DNA of 64,000 bases from a bacterium 0.1xD8-71. GTDB lineage: Bacteria; Bacillota; Clostridia; Lachnospirales; Lachnospiraceae. Both the position numbers and the translations under genes were made by a program. The DNA lies in assembly GCA_003612405.1 (NCBI GenBank), contig RAYR01000019.1, forward strand, positions 1 through 64,000. Reading direction: 5' to 3'. Below the pieces are notes generated by a model. It did not search any database and was not told the origin of the DNA. It saw only the letters and a program-made list of their open reading frames with translations. Shown piece after piece: positions 8,914 through 17,900 of the stretch (position 1 is the stretch's first letter; each line of letters opens with the position of its first letter).

Positions 8914-10323
8914 CTATTTCGACTGCAAGTTCTCCGAAATATGTGTAAGCTCCCTGATGAGTTCCTCGGAGTATCGGCTTGCATCCTGATAAATCCGCTC
9001 TGCCTTGCCATAATCCTCCTCAAACAGGGCATCGATCGCCTGCTTGCCATAGGCGTGGAACTTCTTATGCTTTTCGCCCAGCTCCTTCCAGAGTTTCATG
9101 ACCTCCGGTCTGGCCGGCTCTATTGCATAGTAAAAATGCCCGAATCCGCATTTTCTATCGTTGACCTGCAACGGCAGAATCGTCCTCTCTTTCACAATCC
9201 GTTCCAGATTTCCAAGCCAGTTTTTGTGTGCGGTAATTGCCTTCTCAATATATTCGGCAAAATTATGATCTTGCAGCTTGTAAAAAGGATCCTGCGTCAT
9301 CGTACCCATGACCTTGGCAGACTCATCCAATGTCGATTCAATCGTCTCTAATGGTCTGGCAATATCATAAATATCTTTGCCGTGTTCCCGCAGTCTCGCC
9401 GTATCCTCATGCAGAACGCCGCACTGGCTGTTAATGTCCGAAGAGCGGGACTCGAGTTCCATGATGGAACTGCTGATTTCTTCACTGAGACTTGCCAGTG
9501 AGGAAATATTGTTCGTGATCTTTTCTACATGCTGCCGGTTGTCCTCATTTAGCTCCCAGACATGACTGATCTTCTGTGTGACAGTTTCCAACGACTCAAT
9601 CGTGTTGTCCACACTCTCAACACTCTTGGCGGAAGCACTGAGTATGTCAGCTACGGACCGTCCCATACTTGCAGTCAGCTTCTGCGTTTCATCAGCCAGC
9701 TGACGGATTTCATCTGCAACAACAGCAAATCCTTTTCCGGTCTCTCCTGCTCTTGCTGCCTCAATGGAAGCATTTAACGCAAGAAGATTCGTCTGGTAAG
9801 AAATGGAATTGATGCCGGCGATCACATTATTCATCTGACTGATAATCTCCGAAAGCTGATTCATGTCCTGCTGCATCTCCTTTGATGCGCTGATGGTGCT
9901 GTCAGACAGTCTCTTGGTATCAGTCAGCTCCTGCTGGCCCTCATCAATGCGTTGATAGACCGCGTTTGACTCCTCCGATATTTCAATGATCGTGTTAGTC
10001 AGTTCTTCATGCTGGACAGATACCATCCTGGCTATGGATTCCGCTTCGTCCGAAGCCGAATGAATCAATTCGGTGGCACCGGAGACACTGTCCGATACTT
10101 TCTGTAATATTTCAGAATAGTGATTCAGAGAAAGATCCAGGGAACTGATCTGCATCAGGGAATCCAGGATATTTGCCAGCACCTCCTCAAACTGCGTTCG
10201 TCCTGCAACCAGACGACGGTACATCTGTTCCAGTTCCACAGACTTTGCCCCGTAATCCGCCTCTTCAAGTTCTAAGATGGACAATAATAAATTTTGCTTT
10301 TTTGTTCTCATTAAAAGACTCAT
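8914..10323 (-). CDS. Soluble methyl-accepting chemotaxis protein with C-terminal CZB domain
   Basis: About 469 residues and no membrane segment, so a cytoplasmic receptor. The signalling hairpin tip is [20 protein letters not shown] followed by [19 protein letters not shown]. The last 110 residues form a chemoreceptor zinc-binding (CZB) domain, with HKNWL, the Cys motif CGFGHFYYA and HKKFHAYG providing the expected His/Cys ligands. CZB domains sense zinc and, in some proteins, hypochlorous acid. The ATG at 10323 has AAGGGGG 5 bases upstream and is preferred to 10350. It follows tadA by 35 bases on the same strand. No CheA or CheW gene is present here. Confidence 0.92.
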   Translation of the reverse strand: MSLLMRTKKQNLLLSILELEEADYGAKSVELEQMYRRLVAGRTQFEEVLANILDSLMQISSLDLSLNHYSEILQKVSDSVSGATELIHSASDEAESIARMVSVQHEELTNTIIEISEESNAVYQRIDEGQQELTDTKRLSDSTISASKEMQQDMNQLSEIISQMNNVIAGINSISYQTNLLALNASIEAARAGETGKGFAVVADEIRQLADETQKLTASMGRSVADILSASAKSVESVDNTIESLETVTQKISHVWELNEDNRQHVEKITNNISSLASLSEEISSSIMELESRSSDINSQCGVLHEDTARLREHGKDIYDIARPLETIESTLDESAKVMGTMTQDPFYKLQDHNFAEYIEKAITAHKNWLGNLERIVKERTILPLQVNDRKCGFGHFYYAIEPARPEVMKLWKELGEKHKKFHAYGKQAIDALFEEDYGKAERIYQDASRYSEELIRELTHISENLQSK

Positions 10324-10358
10324 AGATACCCCCTTATTTCCATATTTCATTTATATCG

Positions 10359-10865
10359 TCAGTTTTCTGATTGGCTTATGCTGTTCCGGCGCATTTGTTT
10401 CTCTATCCGGTTCCGCTCGCGCAATTCCTTAAAGAAAGACTTAAGCAGACAGGTACACTCTTCTTCCAAGATACCCCGTCGCACCACCACCTGATGATTG
10501 AACTCCGGCATTTCCAGGATATTTAAAATGGAGCCGCCGCACCCTGCTTTGGGATTCATGGCACCTATCACCGTCTCCGTGATTCTTGCCTGTACGATGG
10601 CCCCGGCACACATCTGACAGGGCTCCAGCGTCACATAGAGCGTACACTCCTCAAGCCGCCAGTCCTTCATCTTCCTGCTGGCCTTGTTGATGGCTGTGAT
10701 CTCTGCATGTGCCAGCGTATTTTTGTCCGTATTGCGCCGGTTATATCCCCTGCCGATAATCTTATCCTGATATACGATCACACAGCCGATCGGCACCTCC
10801 CCCAGGGCATATGCCTTCTTTGCCTGACGGATTGCCTCTTTCATATATTTTTCATCCTGCGTCAT
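10359..10865 (-). CDS. tadA: tRNA(adenine34) deaminase
   Basis: Deaminates A34 to inosine in tRNA-Arg(ACG), widening wobble reading. About 168 residues. The zinc and catalytic motifs are HAE (in LAHAEITAINKA) and PCxxC (in EPCQMCAGAIVQA), with the usual N-terminal MKEAIRQAKKAYALGEVPIG. The frame opens at a TTG at 10883. ATG at 10865 lies 7 bases after GGGAG and is preferred; ATG at 10871 is the alternative. Confidence 0.95.
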   Translation of the reverse strand: MTQDEKYMKEAIRQAKKAYALGEVPIGCVIVYQDKIIGRGYNRRNTDKNTLAHAEITAINKASRKMKDWRLEECTLYVTLEPCQMCAGAIVQARITETVIGAMNPKAGCGGSILNILEMPEFNHQVVVRRGILEEECTCLLKSFFKELRERNRIEKQMRRNSISQSEN

Positions 10866-10976
10866 GGCCATACTCCCACCCAACCTGCTGCCTGTGCTCT
10901 TGTTTTCCTTTCCTGCCTGATTGCTATTATCTTATCACATTTACAAAAAGATTCCCAAAAGATTTTGTAAAAACAG

Positions 10977-11005
10977 TAGACAAGGATTTGTTTTCAACTT
11001 ATAAT
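10977..11005 (+). promoter_or_regulatory. Promoter of tRNA-Ser
   Basis: -35 TAGACA (10977-10982), 17-base spacer, perfect -10 TATAAT (11000-11005). The predicted start near 11012 is five bases before the mature tRNA. Confidence 0.85.
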
Positions 11006-11016
11006 CGTATTCGTAT

Positions 11017-11102
11017 GGAGATGTATCGAAGTGGTCATAACGGGGCGCACTCGAAATGCGTTAGCCCTCCGGGGCACGAGGGTTCGAATCCCTCCATCTC
11101 CG
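11017..11102 (+). tRNA. tRNA-Ser (anticodon CGA)
   Basis: 86 bases. The acceptor arm GGAGATG pairs with CATCTCC and leaves discriminator G. The anticodon loop is CTCGAAA giving CGA, which reads UCG. A long variable arm (AGCCCTCCGGGGCAC region) is typical of class II serine tRNA. The T arm is GAGGG-TTCGAAT-CCCTC. CCA is not encoded. It has its own promoter and terminator. Confidence 0.95.
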
Positions 11103-11105
11103 CTG

Positions 11106-11138
11106 AAAAGCCAGAGCGGGTTTTGCTCTGGCTTTTTT
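11106..11138 (+). terminator. Terminator of tRNA-Ser
   Basis: Perfect hairpin AAAAGCCAGAGC/GCTCTGGCTTTT with a short loop, followed by TTTTTTG, beginning four bases after the tRNA. Confidence 0.93.
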
Positions 11139-11154
11139 GAACACTCGCAGGCTT

Positions 11155-11628
11155 TCAACCCTCTTCTATCCATATTGCTTTCGTAGATATTCTACTGCCA
11201 CATACAGGGCACGAGCGAAACGACAATTGCCCCATTCTTTTTAATATCTCAAACCGATTCTCAAGGGTAATATACAAATCCGGCTCTGTGGGACTGGCTG
11301 TATTTCCATGCCATCCACACGCTGAACAATCTGCATATTGAAGCACTACTCTTCTCCACTCTCCCCCATATTTATAAAGCATACAGGGAATCCATTTCTT
11401 CACATTTTTCCACTTTACGGGCCGAAAAGCAATGGCAAAGCCTGCATGATTGTCTATAAATTCTAAATCCCTGTCCAGCATCGAAAACATAGCATCTTCT
11501 TTTTCTATCTTCGTTTTTACTCTTAACTTTTCTATACTCTCTTCCATCCCTCTGGTAAGGATATATACATCTTCTCCATCAATTTTTTCCATTCTGTTGG
11601 TTATTTCCAACACTTCCTCTGTTGACAT
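11155..11628 (-). CDS. Hypothetical protein with two Cys-pair zinc-ribbon-like knuckles
   Basis: 157 residues, not recognised. The C-terminal half carries CSACG and CPVCG about 45 residues apart, which would form one zinc ribbon (treble-clef type). The N-terminal half is mixed charged and helical. Its ATG has GGGAGGATTTCA upstream, and that site lies inside the 3' part of the preceding truncated EF-Tu-like ORF (overlap about 50 bases). This arrangement looks like a secondary junction. The function is unknown. Confidence 0.6.
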   Translation of the reverse strand: MSTEEVLEITNRMEKIDGEDVYILTRGMEESIEKLRVKTKIEKEDAMFSMLDRDLEFIDNHAGFAIAFRPVKWKNVKKWIPCMLYKYGGEWRRVVLQYADCSACGWHGNTASPTEPDLYITLENRFEILKRMGQLSFRSCPVCGSRISTKAIWIEEG

Positions 11629-11827
11629 TGAAATCCTCCCGGACTGTACTCCATTTCGTCCCTCTCAAGTCTTTATCAGTATCCGCCTCCAAATTATAAT
11701 AACTATGCACACCACTGGTTAAATAATTCTCATGAATCAAATGAGCCGGCCGATATCCCTCGTATAGTTTATCTTTTCTGGATCCTACAAATTCAAATAT
11801 TGCTTCAACATCTGGTTTTAATTGCAC
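11579..11827 (-). pseudogene. Truncated small EF-Tu-domain-like protein
   Basis: 82 codons from a GTG with a GGAGA site. The segment YEGYRPAHLIHENYLTSGVHSYYN resembles a family of small stand-alone proteins related to an EF-Tu beta-barrel domain, which normally continue for a further 30-40 residues after a Gly-Thr turn. Here the similarity ends at DLRGT. The rest (KWSTVREDFNVNRG...) reads through the ribosome binding site and start of the next gene, so the 3' part appears deleted. It could still be a short functional protein; the family assignment is from memory. Confidence 0.45.
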
Positions 11828-11849
11828 TTTAATCTCTCCTTATAATAAA

Positions 11850-11878
11850 AAGGCAACCATTTTATTTCAGGTTGTCTT
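11850..11878 (-). promoter_or_regulatory. 5' leader hairpin before the EF-Tu-like ORF
   Basis: Minus-strand hairpin AAGACAACC/GGTTGCCTT followed by TTTTATT, about 20 bases before the GTG start. A TATAAT box (11886-11891) lies immediately upstream, so the transcript would begin at this hairpin. It is either a leader attenuator or a 5' stabiliser. Confidence 0.4.
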
Positions 11879-11946
11879 TCTGTCCATTATAATATATACA
11901 CATTAACCGTAACATAGAAAAAAATGTCTGTCAAATCAACAGGAAA

Positions 11947-11975
11947 GGACCCGCATACACCATGTATGCGGATCC
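11947..11975 (-). terminator. Terminator of the giant surface-protein gene
   Basis: Minus-strand hairpin GGATCCGCATAC/GTATGCGGGTCC followed by TTTCC, six bases after the stop codon of the 11982-19193 gene. Confidence 0.8.
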
Positions 11976-11981
11976 CCTCTA

Positions 11982-14900
11982 TCACATTGACATTCCCATC
12001 CAGTCTTCTATATTGCTGACTTTCTTATCTGTTTTCTTTCCGATACTGTGGTAATATACCAACAACAGGAAAATAGCCACAAGTGCCACATTTCTGCGCA
12101 GTTTTCCGCCTCTGTGAGCCCACTTGATAATCCTTGACACAAGCTCCTTCTTCTCTTCCTCTGTCATGCCGACACTGCCGTCTGCAAAATACAGGAGCAG
12201 ATAAGCAAGACCTGCTATCATCTCTAATGTCGCGTACAGTTCCAGAGGAGTATAATCATCTGTCTTCGGTTCATCGTCCCTTCCCGTCTTCGCATTTCCT
12301 GTCACATCACGGTATAAAAGCGCATAAGAGGAGAAGAGATTCGTCTCAATGGTGACGGTATCCTCATCGTTGTCTAAATCGTCCAGGATAACTGCCTCAC
12401 CATCATGCACACGGATAATGGCAAATTCTCTCGTCATGGTTCTGCTGGTGTTCTTCAGCTCCTCCGGGACGGCAATGGTAATCCTTATCAGTCCATTTGT
12501 CTGCACTATCTTTTCCCTGTTGTCCCCAAGCACCTTAAACAGGCTGATGTCAAGATACTGTCCGATGACATAGTCACCCTTTTCCCTGTTCATCACTGCC
12601 TTATCCTGACTGCTCACGGTGTCAGTAGCATCGTCTACAATCAGTAGTATTTTGACAGTCGATCCATTTTTTACCGACTGTCTTTCTGCTTCCGTCAGAA
12701 CAACTGCTGCCAGTTCGCCTGTTGTCATGGAAATTTCCGTGTCGGGAACCTTCTCATTCTTTTCCACTTCTTTCCAGATTGCCCCGGTATTTAAGGAAGT
12801 CCCCTGGCTGTTATTCATTCCGGCAGTTTCATCACTGCCGTTGCCATCATCACCTTCAAGACTGCCCGTCAGGACATCGTCGTTGCCATTTTCATGACTG
12901 CCGCCGGAACCACTGCCGTTGCCCGGCGTCGGATATGCCTTGATATCGCACTTTATGCTCTCGGAGTTAAAGGTATCATCCTTCGCCTTTATCCTGATTT
13001 CATAGCTTCCCGGCGCCAGCTCCTTAATCTCTCCTTCATCATCGGCGGTCACATCCTGCCAGGTTTTTCCTCCATCCTCAGATATCTGATAGGTTTCTCC
13101 CGGCGTCAGATTGGTAATCGCGCCATTATTTTGTCCACTGCCGCTCTCACCTGTTGTGCCCGGCTTCGGAGGGCTTGGCCGCGCCGGGATGGTCAGGCTC
13201 TGCGGTGCACTGTCCAGTTTGTCTTTATCATTTCCCTTTTTGACAATCTCCACACTCTGCCCGTGCCAATCCTCATCAAACTTGATTGTACCGTCCACAT
13301 CCGCCGTCCGTTCCTGTGTATGTTCTATGCCGTCCGGTGTGGTATAGCTCACCTCATACTTCGCACCCGGCGCAAGACCGGTCAAAGTATCATTCTCATA
13401 ATCTATCCCGGCCTGCGGTGTTCCTTCTTCTGTCGGCCGGGTTGTATCTATGGTAACCGCCACAGATGCATCACTTCGGAAATGATCCTCTCCCGCCTTT
13501 ACCCGCACCTGATAACTGCCGGGTGTAAGTCCAGTTATCTCCGTACCGCTTAAGACGGCATCTGTCCAGGTGTTCCCGCCATCGTTCGATATCTCATAAG
13601 CAGTTCCTTCTGTCAACCCTGTAACAGCGCCGTTGCCCGCTCCCGGATAAGTTTCATGCCTGCCATTAGCGACCGGAACAGACGGGCGGTCTTTCACAGG
13701 AATTTCCGCAGGCGCACTTGCCGGGAAATCATCTTCCGCAGGATAGCGGATGTAAATACCGCCGCCGATATATTCTGTGATATCATGCTCGTCCCCCGTA
13801 GTAATTGGCTGCGTACATGACGGATCCTTAAAGGCTTCTACACCTTCCGGAATAGTGAAAGTTTCCTTTTCATAATCTATTCTGACATAATCCTGCCCGC
13901 TGTCCGCAGTTGGTGCTGCCAGACAAGTTGCAATCTCCGCACTGCCCGCCGAGGAACGGAAGCTATTGGCCGTTGACGGATAAAAAGCTTCAAACGTGTA
14001 TTTTGTCCTGGCTGTCAGCCCGGTAAATACGGGGTCCTCCCGCCATTCACCGCCATTCATCCGATATCTCACACCGGTAACCTGCCTGAGTGTAATCTGG
14101 ATATCGGTACGACTTGCAGCCTCCGGCACAGGCGCATTGGGGCGGGCCGGCACAGGCAGGCTCTGAGGTGCACTGTCAAGCGCGGTACTGTTATTGCCCT
14201 TCTTCACAATGGACAGGGTAGTGTCAAACCAACTGCTCTCTATGGAAATCTTCCCCTCTGCATCCGCTGTATAAGCCGCATTGTTTATGGTATACTGCCC
14301 GTTTACCGCAAGGCCGGTTAATTTTTCCTCCCTGTAATCAATCGCCGCCTGCGGTGTATTCTCCGCTCCTTTTACCCTGACAGTGACATTTGCCGGTGTC
14401 ACGTTACCGGCATGGTCTCCTGCTGTTACCGTAATAACTATTTCTCCGGCTGGAATCTCCCCTGCCGGAATAATAAAGCTGTCACTTGTCACCATATTTG
14501 CAGTATAGTTATGATCTACCGTTTTCGTACTGCCGCCGATGCCCACCTGATAGGACACGGAAGCAATGCCGCCTGCAATCATGCTCTGTCCGCTCTCATC
14601 TTCATGATCTGTGACAGTAACTGTGATATCCGGGGCAGTATCATAATAGCTTCCCGCCACTGCGCCGCCATTTACGCTAAAGCGGACTACCGGTGCATTA
14701 TCCTCCACGATAACACCGCCGCCTGCGCTCACCGTCACACTGTCCGCCTGATTGCCTGCTGCGTCCGTACAGGTAATGACTATCGTTCCTTTAAAATCCT
14801 GGTTAAAAGAAATCGTCGCTGTTCCGTTCTTTACAGAAGCTGTCTTTGTCTCCGCCTGATTATTCATCGGATTACCACCCGCATCCACCGGCGCCATGGT

Positions 14901-17900
14901 ATAGCTGATCTGCGTCACACCGCTTCCCGTATCGGTAACAGGCACATAGATAAGCAGACTCTTTTTCCCAATAATCCACTGCCAGAGGTCCGCCGCCTTG
15001 TTCGCATAAGTCAGCTCCCCAATCACCGGCTTGTCCGTATCCAGTTTTACTCTGAATTCCGTGCTTGTCCCTGACTGATTCCCTGCCGCGTCCTTCGCAT
15101 AGAACTGATATTTATGGTCACCCTCTTTGACCGTATAGGTATATGAGGTACTGCCGCTTGTGAAACCGCTTACCTTTGTATAAGTACTTCCGTCAATGCT
15201 TACCCACAGCTCTGTCACTCCCACACCATCACGCAGCGTGAGCGGAATGGTCTTTTGTGTGCGTGTCCAACCTGTGGGCAGCGTTGTACCGCTTTTCAGT
15301 ACAGGCGCATCGGGCGCTGTTTCATCTTTCCAGTAAGCATAAAGTGTATGTGCAGTCATTTTATCTACTACAGTTGTATCGGAAACTTTACTTCCCATTC
15401 CGCCTGTCTGCGTGTACCATCCCTTGAAGGCATATCCTGTTCTGGTCGGCGTGGGCAATGTCCCATAGGTTCCCTGATAGGTCATGTCCCTGTAAGCCGG
15501 GCTTCCCGTGCCGCCCTGATAATCAAAAGTTACCCTGACCGTGCTGCCCGTCCATTTGGCATAAAAAGTCTTATTCCCTGTATCCGTTGTGGAAACAGCC
15601 GTTACGGCGGAACCGGTGAAATTGGAGCTTGTATACCAGCCGCCGAAAGTATAGCCCGTCCTTACAGGTGTGGGCAATGTCAGCCCCTGCCCATAAACAT
15701 AGCTTGTATAATTGCTCTCATTTGTGATTGTTCCACTGTTTTTATTGTAGGTTATGGTATAAGCCGCCCCTGCAATCAGGCTCGTTCCACTGCCGGGGAT
15801 CAGACCATAACCGGCGTTATCCAGCTTATAATGTTGGGTATCCTTACTGCCCGTCACCACTGTGGTTCCGTCCGTGACAGAATTCATCTTAATGGTATAG
15901 GTGCTCGTCAGACCGCTTGCAGCAGTACCGCTGGCCGTGATTGCATTGGTTGTGTAAATACTGCCGGAAAGCGTGGAATTTCCGGTGACAGAAACACTCT
16001 TGCCGTCATTATAGACACTGTATGTATTGCCTGAAATGGATACTCCATTTAAAGTCAGACGGCCACTGCCGCTGCTTCGCAGATAAACCGCACAATTCTT
16101 ATCGGAAGTGTCCGTATTCCCTGTGATGGTACCGCCTTTCAGAGTACATGTCCCGTCCACAGAGACAGCCGAACCGCCTCCTCCTGCCTTACAGCTCTTA
16201 ATCGTACCGCCATTCATGGTAAATGTACCGTTTGAAGAAACCCACACTGCTCCGCCTGTACCGCTTACCTCACAGTTTTCAATGACCGCACCGGAATTCA
16301 TGGCCATATTACCATATATGGCAATCACGCCAGAACCGCCCGTCTTATAACCGTCACGAATCGTACAGCCGCTTCCCAATGTCAAAGATACTCCTGTATC
16401 ACTGGCGCCATCCCCGACCTTAATCAGCGACTGACCCATACCCTCTCCGCTGATATAATCCCTGTTCCCATCATAAATAATATTGGTCAGCGTCAGATTC
16501 CCACTGCCCGTCAACGTAATGTTTCCATACTGTCCGACAGGCATCCTGGTTATCGTACATGGTTTTGATGAGTCCTTGCTGGTAATTGTGACAGTTTTGT
16601 CTACCAACACTTTTTCATTAAAGACAATATCCGTCAGCAGCCGGATGGTACCGCCCGAATATACGTTAGCCAACGCCGTGGTAAACTTACCGGTCTTCCA
16701 TGCTCCGCCAGATGTCTCCTGCCACTCCGCCTCCGCTTCTTCTGTGGAACTTAAAATAATCTGGTTATTTGCTTTATCCAGCCTGGAAAAAAGGGTGGAA
16801 TCCGCCATGGTAACTTTGCTGGCATCCACACCGGTCAGGGTATAGCCGTTGCCCTTGGCCAAGACCTTTCCCTCCTCCCGGGAACTGCATTTCAGGGTAA
16901 TCTTATAGCGCAGGGCAGAGGTAATCTTCGGGCAAAGTGTTCCTCCGGTATTATCCAGATATATGTTATCCTGGATATTCCCCTCTCCTCCAATAGATAA
17001 TATAGAAGTAGCATTATTAAGTGTGGAATAATATACTCCCATTCCTGCACCACTGCTATTTACCTTATTTCCGGAAATAGTGCCGCCCTTTACAATAAGC
17101 CTTGCACCAGTTGAAGCAAGATAAATCCCACCGCCATTGGAAGCGGAATTACCCGTAATGCTGCCGGAATTCATGTTACAGATGCCTTTCAGATAAATGC
17201 CTCCTCCTGCATAATTATAAACATGACTTCCTATATTCCCTAACGTTTTACAATTTCGTATGGTTCCTCCATTTATATTCAGTGTTCCTGCACAATATAC
17301 ACCACCAGCAGCATAAGTTCCCCCGCTGGTATTGGTATTCATATTATAATTATCCTGAATTACAGCATTGCTGTTCATATTTACCGTTCCGGAATCTATA
17401 AAAACAGCCGGCCCATAGGCATTTACCTTATTACCATCTATGGTAATATTCTCCAATGTCAGATTGCCACTGGAAACATATAGCAAATTATTATAACGAC
17501 CTGATTTCTGGTCTGTTCCCGTATAACTACCAGCCCTCACAAGTTTCCCGCCGCCATTAATCGTAACACTCCCGCTGACCGTAAGCACTCCGGAGACAGT
17601 CACCGTCACCCCAGGATTAATGGTATAAGTCCCAGCCGCCAGCGTCTGCTCTCCCCACTCCTGGTCAGAGGTTATCGTTCCGGGCATAGCTGTCACAGCA
17701 GCTGTCGTCATCGGCTCGTCAAACACCAGCCATACGCCCACCTGCTCCACATCCTCCGCATAGGCATACTCTTTCTCTTCTCCGTCCTTTCCAAGCCGTG
17801 CGGTAAAGAAGAATCTCCCGCTGTAGGGCAGAATCCCCTCCTCGTCCTCTGTATACTCCGGACACTCCCATCCGAGAATTGACAGTTCTTCTTCGCTTAA

